Positions 32,970 through 39,751 of a DNA stretch of 39,751 nt are shown here, one piece after another; position 1 is the first letter of the stretch, and each line of letters opens with the position of its first letter. Under the pieces are notes generated by a model. It saw only the letters and a program-made list of their open reading frames with translations. It had not been told where the DNA came from and did no database searches. The position numbers and the translations under genes were made by a program. The stretch comes from Clostridiales bacterium (GTDB lineage: Bacteria > Bacillota > Clostridia > Oscillospirales > Acutalibacteraceae): assembly GCA_012839185.1 (NCBI GenBank), contig DUNU01000005.1:1-39751 (forward strand). Reading direction: 5' to 3'.

Positions 32970-33413
32970 TTAATATCGTCCCTTCAAATGACAATCAAGT
33001 TCATAGAGAGCCGTGCGGTTTGAATCCCATTTGAGTTTTTGGGCTGCCTCATCATAAGAGAGCCAAAGATACTCTGTGTGTTCGTGGGATAATTTAATAT
33101 CTTTTTTGCATTCAAAGCCAAAAGTATATTCCGGTATTACATAAATGTCCTTGCTCCAATGCTGACGATATTTTTCGGGTATGGCTGTAACAGGAATATA
33201 GGACAGACTTTTGAGTTCAAACCATTTATCCGACTGTGCTCCGCCCTCTTCAAAGGCTTCTCTTTTTGCCGCTTCAAGGGGTGTTTCATCTTTCTCTCCG
33301 CCGCCGGCAATAAATTGCCACAGGTCAAAGTCGGCACGATGGAATACACAATAAACCGGAGAATTGTTAATTATCCGATATGGTATGGCAAGTATCTGAA
33401 ATGCCGCTCTCAT
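32970..33413 (-). CDS. Nudix hydrolase (NudB-like)
   Basis: 147 residues from the ATG at 33413, five bases after AGGTGG; an in-frame GTG three codons earlier overlaps that site. The complete Nudix box is present, G-x5-E-x7-REUxEExGU, within GGGEKDETPLEAAKREAFEE. The preceding FDLWQFIAGG and following HWSKDIYVIPEYTFGFE resemble the dihydroneopterin-triphosphate/dATP pyrophosphatase group. It would hydrolyse a nucleoside-diphosphate-linked substrate. It lies 52 bases after the radical SAM gene in the same direction and may be part of the AmmeMemoRadiSam unit. Confidence 0.9.
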   Translation of the reverse strand: MRAAFQILAIPYRIINNSPVYCVFHRADFDLWQFIAGGGEKDETPLEAAKREAFEEGGAQSDKWFELKSLSYIPVTAIPEKYRQHWSKDIYVIPEYTFGFECKKDIKLSHEHTEYLWLSYDEAAQKLKWDSNRTALYELDCHLKGRY

Positions 33414-33465
33414 TACTTCCACCTCATTTTTATCTCATAATAACTTAAAATACCGACAAGGCACA

Positions 33466-34296
33466 TTACATATTTCCCAATCTGACACGATTCAAATACT
33501 GCTCCGCAATTCCTTTTAGTGCATACATTTTTGTTATATCCGTCGCAGGCTCGGTATATTTATAGCAGGGAAAATATCTGCTCAGGTGTAATGGTATATT
33601 CGGATTAAGGGCAGCAAGATATTTTGCCTCTTCCCTCATCTCATCTTCATTATCGGAAATTCCGGGAACCACCAAAGTCGTAATTTCAACATGTGCAGCT
33701 GCCTGAGCCAATTCAATTGTCCTTAATACCGTTCTGAGAGAACCGCCAAGTTTTTTATAATTTGTTTCGGAAAAACTTTTCAAATCAATGTTCCAAGCCG
33801 AAACATATGGCAACAATTCTTTCAAATAAGGCTCATTTATTTGCCCGTTGGTAACAACCGCAATCTTCAAATCTTCGGTTTTTGCCAATTTCGCCGTGTC
33901 TAAAACAAATTCAAAAGCAATTAACGGCTCATTATATGTAAAGGCAACACCTATATTGCCTCTGTTTTTTTCAGATTTTGCAAGTGCTGTCAATTGCTCC
34001 GGAGTGATATCATGAACTCTATGCGGCTCTCTTTTTCGGTCAGAAATATGATAATTTTGACAAAACGGACATACCATATTACAGCCAAAACTTCCCACCG
34101 ACAAAATCATGCTGCCCGGATGATAATATGCCAATGGCTTTTTCTCAATCGGATCCAGAGCAAGAGATGTAATTTTACCGTAGTTTAAGGGCTGAACTTC
34201 GCCGGATTTCGCCTGTCTTGCACCGCAAAAACCAATCTGCCCCTCATTTAATTTGCAATAATGCGGACATAGTTGACAAGTAATCGGCTCACTCAT
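33466..34296 (-). CDS. AmmeMemoRadiSam system radical SAM enzyme
   Basis: 276 residues from the ATG at 34296 (GAGG nine bases upstream), overlapping the upstream stop by eight bases. The [4Fe-4S] radical SAM motif is C72-x3-C76-x2-C79 (GCNMVCPFCQNY). An N-terminal cysteine set (C7, C10, C14, C24 in CQLCPHYC and GFCGAR) may bind a second metal. The region VAFTYNEPLIAFEF and AVVTNGQINEPY are signatures of the PflA-like AmmeMemoRadiSam enzymes. The reaction is unknown. It is translationally coupled to the MEMO-AMMECR1 fusion gene, which defines this system. Confidence 0.94.
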   Translation of the reverse strand: MSEPITCQLCPHYCKLNEGQIGFCGARQAKSGEVQPLNYGKITSLALDPIEKKPLAYYHPGSMILSVGSFGCNMVCPFCQNYHISDRKREPHRVHDITPEQLTALAKSEKNRGNIGVAFTYNEPLIAFEFVLDTAKLAKTEDLKIAVVTNGQINEPYLKELLPYVSAWNIDLKSFSETNYKKLGGSLRTVLRTIELAQAAAHVEITTLVVPGISDNEDEMREEAKYLAALNPNIPLHLSRYFPCYKYTEPATDITKMYALKGIAEQYLNRVRLGNM

Positions 34297-35668
34297 GTCT
34301 GATAACCTCAAAGCGTTCCAGACTGTATTTTTCATTCGCGGCAATTCCCGCCTTTTCTCTCGCTATTGCAACTTGCTCTTCCACAGTATCAACACCTTCA
34401 AGATTTGGAAGCAGAACACCTCGTCTGTAACCCGAACTGACGATAACACCGTATTTTTTCGGATCCAACTCTTCAAGTGATTTGATTTTTTCTATCGGCA
34501 AAAGAACATCAACACTAATCTCGAGATCTTCAAGTTCATAAACTTTAAGCGGGGAAAATCTCGGATCTTTTGTCGCTGCAGAGACAGCATTATTTTGTAT
34601 TTCCGATGCCAAAGAATTCTGCCGCGGTTCTAAAGTGCCGATACAACCTCTCAAATTCCCGTTTCTATGCAAAGATACAAATGTCGCAGCACGTTTTTCC
34701 GTCATTTCTGTCGGCAAATCTTTTGGTAGATCGGGAATAATACCTTTACTTATATATTCCTGAATCGTGTGTCGAGCCAATGCAATATAAGGATCTTCCG
34801 TCTTTCCACCCGTTTTTTGTAATTCAAGAAATTGGCGGTCTGAATTCTGTTTTTGGGGTACAAATCGGCAAACTGCATAACCTACGCCGAAAGTTCCTTC
34901 ATAGGATAAAAGTTCAGCCTCAACATCTTTCCCGTCAAATGCTCCCGCCATAATCTGAAAAGACGACAAACCGCATTGAGCCGCCTCATTAATCAGTTTT
35001 TTCGGCATAGTCAGCAATTCGTCAAAAGCAGTTCTGCTGAGAATGTCGGTTACCATCTTATCAAACTTGGGACCTTCCGGTTTATAACCATAGGGACCAT
35101 CCTCTTTCAAAGCATGGGACAGGTCGCCCGATGCTATAAATACCACTCGACGTTTTAGTTTTTCTGCTGCCTCTGCAATAATTTGCCCCAAAAGGTAATG
35201 AGTTTTGGCAGAAAGGGCAGATAATCCAATACGTAAAAATTCAAAATCTTTGTATTCTTTACGAATGAAATATAAGGGTACAAAACTACCATGATCCAGT
35301 TTGTTTTCCCTGGTATCAGCAAAGATTGGAATATCATTTTGTTCCGCTTTTTGCAAAACTAAGTCTGCCAACTCCAAATCATTGTTTAGGCTTTCTTTGA
35401 TGGAAGGAAATCCGAAATTTCCCATGTCGCCTCGATCTATATCCGAACAAGACATGAAAAAGGCATCACGATATAGCGGTGCATGTGGCGAAGAAAGTAT
35501 AATTGTATCGGGAGCCAGCTCAGCTATTTCTCGTGCAATTTGTTTAAAGGCAGTGCCTGTGGCATTAACATCTTTTTCTCTTCCTCTTCCGATTTCGGGC
35601 AAGATGATAGGCGGATGAGGAACAACATAGGTTTTCAAAATACCAAACTTCATTTTCTCTGTCATCAT
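34289..35668 (-). CDS. MEMO-AMMECR1 fusion protein (AmmeMemoRadiSam A+B)
   Basis: 459 residues from the ATG at 35668, next to GAGGTG; a second ATG follows directly. Residues 5-270 are the MEMO/LigB-type class III dioxygenase-like domain with a candidate metal site of His18 (VVPHPPIILPE), His62 (SSPHAPL), D125/H126 (KLDHGSF) and D182/H185 (SGDLSHAL). Residues about 293-459 are the AMMECR1 domain with its hallmark LRGCIGT (339-345). In many bacteria these domains are separate proteins; here they are one chain, as in some Clostridia. With the adjacent radical SAM enzyme they form the conserved AmmeMemoRadiSam set, whose biochemical role is not established. GTG at 35674 was rejected because it lies in the ribosome site. 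Confidence 0.94.
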   Translation of the reverse strand: MMTEKMKFGILKTYVVPHPPIILPEIGRGREKDVNATGTAFKQIAREIAELAPDTIILSSPHAPLYRDAFFMSCSDIDRGDMGNFGFPSIKESLNNDLELADLVLQKAEQNDIPIFADTRENKLDHGSFVPLYFIRKEYKDFEFLRIGLSALSAKTHYLLGQIIAEAAEKLKRRVVFIASGDLSHALKEDGPYGYKPEGPKFDKMVTDILSRTAFDELLTMPKKLINEAAQCGLSSFQIMAGAFDGKDVEAELLSYEGTFGVGYAVCRFVPQKQNSDRQFLELQKTGGKTEDPYIALARHTIQEYISKGIIPDLPKDLPTEMTEKRAATFVSLHRNGNLRGCIGTLEPRQNSLASEIQNNAVSAATKDPRFSPLKVYELEDLEISVDVLLPIEKIKSLEELDPKKYGVIVSSGYRRGVLLPNLEGVDTVEEQVAIAREKAGIAANEKYSLERFEVIRHE

Positions 35669-35819
35669 AATCACCTCATAATCTGTATTTTAATAGAGCA
35701 ACGATAGTCAAACCAACAAACAGAAATCGAACAATATAAGCCATCTTTCATCATGCATGGAATATTCACTAAAGAACCTTTGATTGCAATTACTTCAGAC
35801 TACTTTCTTCCTTTATAAC

Positions 35820-36539
35820 CTACTCTTCCCCTTCGCCTTCAAGAAAATTCTGCTTAGCAAGTTCTCTGTATCTATCCATTTTTATCCGGAACAAGTCGCC
35901 GTTTGAAGGCGGGGTGTAAGATATTGCATTAGCCCCTGCATCTATTGTTTTCAATATACTTTCAGCGGTAGCACCACCGGTTGCGATTATAGGAATGGTG
36001 GAATTAATTTCTCTTGTTTTTTTAACGATATCCGGAGTGTTGGCTCCGCCGCTTACGTTGAGAATTGAGGCACCTGCTTCAATTCTTTCTTCAATATTTG
36101 AATACTCAGAAACTATGGTTGCAACTATCGGACAAATTACACTCCCAGATACAAGCCTGAAGGTTTCAAGCGGTGCCGGTGCATTCAAAACAACGGCTAT
36201 GCAGCCGTGTGATTCGGCGAGCAGTGCCATATCACGGGATCTTACCCCCTTGGTAGTCCCCCCTCCTACTCCTGCAAATACGGGTGCCTGTGCCACACTT
36301 GTTATTGCTGAAAATATAGAGGGATGCGGAGTAAAGGGATATACCGCAAATATTGCATCCGCATTATTATTCATTATTATTGCTATGTCGGTTGTAAATA
36401 TTAATGATTTTAACCTTTTTCCGTTTATGATTATTCCGGAACATTCGGCTATTTCCTTAGGAACCGTAACAATATCTTCACTTTTTCCGTCTCTTAGTTC
36501 CGGAACGAACTTTTTCTTTTTTATTATTATCTCAGACAA
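35820..36539 (-). CDS. Conserved TIM-barrel protein of unknown function
   Basis: 239 residues with a TTG start at 36539; no ATG exists in the first 55 codons, and GGAAGAG lies upstream. Alternating beta/alpha segments (FAVYPFTPHPSI, PVFAGVGGGTTKG, CIAVVLNAPAPLE, PIVATIVSEY, ASILNVSGGAN, PIIATGGATAESILKTI, GANAISYTPP) describe a phosphate-binding TIM barrel like those of ribulose-phosphate-binding enzymes. Similar proteins of Firmicutes are called hydrolase or hypothetical without evidence. The GGA and GANAIS segments form a plausible phosphate cup. It has its own promoter and lies between the AmmeMemoRadiSam genes and PFOR; no operon partner is clear. Confidence 0.8.
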   Translation of the reverse strand: MSEIIIKKKKFVPELRDGKSEDIVTVPKEIAECSGIIINGKRLKSLIFTTDIAIIMNNNADAIFAVYPFTPHPSIFSAITSVAQAPVFAGVGGGTTKGVRSRDMALLAESHGCIAVVLNAPAPLETFRLVSGSVICPIVATIVSEYSNIEERIEAGASILNVSGGANTPDIVKKTREINSTIPIIATGGATAESILKTIDAGANAISYTPPSNGDLFRIKMDRYRELAKQNFLEGEGEE

Positions 36540-36615
36540 AATCTTTCTCTTCCTTCTATTTTTATTGCCAGAATATATCCTTTGTTTTTTGTTGTTTTAT
36601 TCTTTTTACAGCTAT

Positions 36616-36644
36616 ATAATACACTATTTACCACGATTCGTCAA
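36616..36644 (-). promoter_or_regulatory. Promoter of the TIM-barrel gene
   Basis: Minus strand: TTGACG (36639-36644), 17-bp spacer, TATTAT (36616-36621). The leader is about 70 bases. The A/T-rich stretch 36645-36760 upstream shows nothing else. Confidence 0.75.
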
Positions 36645-36760
36645 TATAATTGCAAAAATATTCTGTATACAATTCAAAAAATAACTAAACTTTAATTATA
36701 CAATAAATATTTCTTTTTATACTCAAAAACAATTAAACTCAAAAACACAGCAAAAAAGAT

Positions 36761-36788
36761 AAAACAGCACGATTGGAAATCGTGCTGT
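36761..36788 (-). terminator. Terminator of the PFOR gene; 24-base repeat copy 2
   Basis: A perfect 11-bp stem ACAGCACGATT/AATCGTGCTGT (36764-36774 with 36778-36788) with a 3-nt loop. On the minus strand TTTATCTTTTTT follows. It begins 15 bases after the PFOR stop. Bases 36761-36784 are identical to 25678-25701. Confidence 0.88.
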
Positions 36789-36803
36789 AAAATTTTTCAA
36801 GAA

Positions 36804-39751
36804 TTATGAATAGAGTTCAACAAGTTTCTTGAGATGTTCGTAACGAGCCTTGGCAGCCTCTTCGTTTTTGTCAAAGAGAACTTCCGCACGGTCGGCAAAC
36901 TTACGAGTAAGACTGCTGTAACGTGCTTCATTCATCAAGAATTCACGATAACCGCCTGCAGGTTCCTTAGAATCAAGAGTGAAAGGATTCTTGCCTTCAG
37001 CCTTGAGAGCGGGATTGAAACGATAGAGATTCCAATAACCGCAGTCAACAGCCTTCTTCATTTCAGCCTGACAGTTGACCATACCGCCCTTGATGGAGTG
37101 CATTTCGCAGGGGCTGTAACCGATGATGAGTGTCGGACCTTTGTATGCCTCTGCTTCACGGATAGCCCTGAGTGTCTGGTTGTGGTCGGCACCCATAGCA
37201 ATCTGAGCAACATATACATAGCCATAAGTCATAGCGATTTCTGCAAGAGACTTCTTGGCAACTTCCTTACCTGCGGCAGCAAACTGTGCAACCTGACCGA
37301 TATTGGATGCCTTGGAAGCCTGTCCGCCTGTGTTCGAGTAAACTTCCGTATCAAATACGAATATATTTACATCCTCGCCACTGGCAATAACATGGTCAAG
37401 ACCGCCGAAACCAATGTCATAAGCCCAACCGTCGCCACCGAATATCCATACGGACTTCTTGTTAAGGTATTCCTTATTGGCAAGGATGTCTTTCTTGTTA
37501 TCGCAAGCACAGTCAAAGCCTTCAAGAGCATTAACAAGAGCATCTGTAGCAGTACCGTTCTTTTCACCGTCATCAATTGTAGCGATATATTCGTCGCAAG
37601 CAGCCTTAACATCGGCAGGACAATCAGCATGAGCAGCAATAGCCTCAACCTTGGAGATAAGTCTGTCACGAAGTGCCTTATAGCCGTAGTACATACCGAG
37701 ACCGTGTTCCGCGTTATCTTCAAAGAGGGAGTTTGCCCAAGCGGGACCATGACCGTCAGCATTAACGGTATAGGGAGATGTTGCGGCGGGACCTCCCCAG
37801 ATTGATGAACAACCTGTTGCGTTAGAGATGAACATTCTGTCGCCGAAGAGTTGTGTAATAAGTCTTGCATAACTTGTTTCGGCACAACCTGCACAGGAAC
37901 CGGAGAACTCAAGGAGAGGCTTCTTGAACTGGCTGGTAACAGCGTTAATATTCTTTGTAAGTGCTTCCTTCTCGGAAACATTCTTTACGCAGTAGTTAAA
38001 TACTGTCTGATAGTCGGCAACTGTTTCACGACCAACCATCTTTAATGCACCGACCTTACATTCGCGGACGCATAAACCGCAGCCCATACAATCCATGGGA
38101 GATACAGCGAGAGTGTACTTAAAGCCTGCACGAGCAGCAAGTTTTTCGTTTTCCGCATATCTGATGTTTGCGGGAGCAGCAGCCTGTTCGTCGGCATCAA
38201 GAGCGAAAGGACGAATTGTTGCGTGCGGACATACAAAAGCACAGTTGTTACAACCGATACACTTTGTGTCATCCCAAGCGGGAACCGTAACAGCAACACC
38301 ACGCTTTTCATAAGCGGATGCACCTTGACAGAATGTACCGTCAGCATGATCTGTAAATGCAGATACGGGAAGACTGTAACCGTCCATAATACTGATAGGT
38401 GCAAGAATATTGTCAACCATCTTAACGAGTTTGGCATCACCCTTAGTTGTAGAAACCTTAACTTCGTCTGTAGCATTTGCCCAATCTGCAGGAACGTCAA
38501 TCTTTACATAGGCAGTAGCACCTGCGTCGATTGCGTTTTCGTTCATCTTAACGATTTCAACACCCTTGCTCATAAACTTCTGAGCAGCGGCTTTCATGTA
38601 ACCAATCGCATCTTCAGCGGGAAGAACTTTTGCAAGTGAGAAGAACGCAGACTGAAGAATGGTATTTGTACGCTTACCGAGACCGATTTCTACGGCAAGG
38701 TCAATAGCGTTTACTGTATAAAGATTAATATTGTTATTAGCAATATATCTCTTGGAAGCAGCGTCAAGTTTTTCATTGAGTTCTTCAGGTGTCCACTGGC
38801 AGTTGATAAGATAAGTTCCGCCGGGCTTGACGTCCTGAACCATCTTGAATCCCTTTTCAACATAAGACGGATTGTGGCAAGCAACAAAGTCTGCCTTGTT
38901 GATATAATAAGGGCTCTTGATAGGCTTATCACCGAAACGAAGGTGAGAAACCGTTACGCCGCCGGTCTTCTTTGAGTCATATTGGAAATATGCCTGAACA
39001 TATTTGTCCGTATGGTCGCCGATAATCTTAATTGAGTCTTTGTTGGCACCGACTGTACCGTCTCCGCCGAGACCCCAGAATTTGCATTCAATTGTACCTT
39101 CTGCGGCAGTATTGGGAGATTCAACTTCTTCAAGAGAAAGATTTGTAACATCGTCAACAATACCGATTGTGAACTGTCTCTTCGGATTATCCTTTTTAAG
39201 TTCATTGAATACTGCAAAAACGCTTGAAGGCGGAGTATCCTTAGAACCTAAACCGTAACGACCGCCGATAACTTCAATACCTGTGCGACCTGTCTGTGCA
39301 AGAGCAGTGATAACATCAAGATAGAGAGGTTCGCCGAGAGAACCGGGCTCTTTTGTTCTGTCAAGAACAGCAATCTTCTTGACCGATGCGGGGATAGCGT
39401 CAACAAAGTCTTTTGCAGAGAAAGGACGATAAAGACGTACTTTGATAAGACCGACTTTTTCGCCGTTTGCATTGAGATAATCTATAACTTCTTCTGCAAC
39501 GTCATTGATTGAACCCATGGCAATGATGATGTTTTCGGCATCATCGGCACCGTAATAGTTAAAGAGTTGATAGTTAGTGCCAAGTTTAGCATTAACCTTG
39601 TCCATGTATTCTTTAACAATGGCGGGAACTGCTTCATAGTATGAGTTGCAGGCCTCTCTGTTCTGGAAGAAAATGTCGTCGTTTTCGTGAGAGCCACGCA
39701 TTACGGGACGCTCTGGATTTAATGCTCTCTTACGGAAAGCGGCAACGGCGT
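36804..39751 (-). CDS. nifJ: Pyruvate:ferredoxin (flavodoxin) oxidoreductase, 5' end outside window
   Basis: About 982 of the usual ~1,180 residues are present. The reading frame is open to the window edge (the first visible residues read AVAAFRKRALNPERPVMRG), so roughly 200 N-terminal residues lie outside. The enzyme splits pyruvate and CoA to acetyl-CoA and CO2, reducing ferredoxin. Seen in order: pyrimidine-binding/CoA domains; the EKR-like and gamma domain (FWGLGGDGTVGANKDSIKII); the double [4Fe-4S] ferredoxin domain (CIGCNNCAFVCPHA and CMGCGLCVRECKVG); and the thiamine-diphosphate domain with FSGSCAGCAETSYARL, IFGGDGWAYDIGFGGLDHV and VYSNTGGQASKAS. It is one of the longest, most conserved genes here and points to an anaerobe. 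Confidence 0.97.
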   Translation of the reverse strand, partial: AVAAFRKRALNPERPVMRGSHENDDIFFQNREACNSYYEAVPAIVKEYMDKVNAKLGTNYQLFNYYGADDAENIIIAMGSINDVAEEVIDYLNANGEKVGLIKVRLYRPFSAKDFVDAIPASVKKIAVLDRTKEPGSLGEPLYLDVITALAQTGRTGIEVIGGRYGLGSKDTPPSSVFAVFNELKKDNPKRQFTIGIVDDVTNLSLEEVESPNTAAEGTIECKFWGLGGDGTVGANKDSIKIIGDHTDKYVQAYFQYDSKKTGGVTVSHLRFGDKPIKSPYYINKADFVACHNPSYVEKGFKMVQDVKPGGTYLINCQWTPEELNEKLDAASKRYIANNNINLYTVNAIDLAVEIGLGKRTNTILQSAFFSLAKVLPAEDAIGYMKAAAQKFMSKGVEIVKMNENAIDAGATAYVKIDVPADWANATDEVKVSTTKGDAKLVKMVDNILAPISIMDGYSLPVSAFTDHADGTFCQGASAYEKRGVAVTVPAWDDTKCIGCNNCAFVCPHATIRPFALDADEQAAAPANIRYAENEKLAARAGFKYTLAVSPMDCMGCGLCVRECKVGALKMVGRETVADYQTVFNYCVKNVSEKEALTKNINAVTSQFKKPLLEFSGSCAGCAETSYARLITQLFGDRMFISNATGCSSIWGGPAATSPYTVNADGHGPAWANSLFEDNAEHGLGMYYGYKALRDRLISKVEAIAAHADCPADVKAACDEYIATIDDGEKNGTATDALVNALEGFDCACDNKKDILANKEYLNKKSVWIFGGDGWAYDIGFGGLDHVIASGEDVNIFVFDTEVYSNTGGQASKASNIGQVAQFAAAGKEVAKKSLAEIAMTYGYVYVAQIAMGADHNQTLRAIREAEAYKGPTLIIGYSPCEMHSIKGGMVNCQAEMKKAVDCGYWNLYRFNPALKAEGKNPFTLDSKEPAGGYREFLMNEARYSSLTRKFADRAEVLFDKNEEAAKARYEHLKKLVELYS

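Noticed and set aside
32840-32972. Short overlapping open frames between the GH30 and Nudix genes (for example one containing SSGIFTAFMCIPPIGF)
   Set aside because: They are short, lack supported starts and exist in two frames at once. The stretch might be an intergenic repeat, but no second copy is in the window.
1-39751. CRISPR arrays, tRNA, rRNA genes and insertion sequences
   Set aside because: No regularly spaced repeats, cloverleaf, rRNA-like sequence or transposase was seen on either strand by reading; a covariance-model scan was not possible here.

Overview
The window reads as a chromosomal segment of a strictly anaerobic, low-to-mid GC member of the Clostridia (Bacillota), most like Oscillospiraceae/Ruminococcaceae. 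The pointers are pyruvate:ferredoxin oxidoreductase, a class III ribonucleotide reductase, a corrinoid-activation ATPase, dockerin-type repeats on exported enzymes, strong Shine-Dalgarno sites and consensus sigma-A promoters. This placement is an inference from gene content; no rRNA or tRNA gene was seen.

Layout. (1) 1-3,040: a small orphan + strand ORF, then a minus-strand operon cupin - mltG - anchored protein of unknown function, with a clear promoter. (2) 3,041-10,534: the pyrimidine operon pyrC-carB-pyrK-pyrD, ending in a translationally coupled dockerin/transglutaminase protein. Its leader is a complete PyrR-type attenuator: binding loop, antiterminator and terminator can all be drawn. 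carA, pyrB, pyrE, pyrF and pyrR are not in the window. (3) 10,540-10,930: a divergent, monocistronic gene for a 46-residue peptide. (4) 11,009-12,154: the relic of an integrative element (double-HTH repressor plus decayed tyrosine integrase) flanked by a 15-bp direct repeat. (5) 12,193-19,525: an operon for a twin-phosphatase/dockerin protein, a GH20 hexosaminidase, an exported alpha/beta hydrolase and the regulator NrdR. (6) 19,700-23,200: nrdD fused to a glutaredoxin domain, with a thioredoxin reductase downstream and an NrdR-box-like palindrome upstream. (7) 23,236-25,675: a RACE-type corrinoid activator and an MtaA/MtbA-like methyltransferase. (8) 25,678-28,021, + strand: DUF3842, an ECF transporter S component and a two-domain kinase. 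(9) 28,048-29,367: a Na+/H+ antiporter behind a fluoride riboswitch. (10) 29,562-31,420: an ABC exporter. (11) 31,443-33,413: a GH30 glycosidase and a Nudix hydrolase. (12) 33,466-35,668: the AmmeMemoRadiSam pair, a conserved system of unknown function. (13) 35,820-39,751: a TIM-barrel protein of unknown function and a truncated PFOR gene.

How the parts fit. Two nucleotide circuits are visible: UMP synthesis under PyrR-type attenuation, and anaerobic dNTP synthesis, where NrdR, its probable target nrdD and a plausible reductant chain (trxB to the fused glutaredoxin domain) all lie in the window. Exported and glycan-active enzymes (transglutaminase, phosphatases, hexosaminidase, hydrolase, GH30) fit a carbohydrate- and protein-rich habitat such as a gut. 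The best candidates for undescribed biology are the 46-residue peptide gene, the AmmeMemoRadiSam operon, the ECF-kinase pair and the corrinoid pair with no corrinoid protein beside it. All family assignments come from reading motifs; no database search was run.
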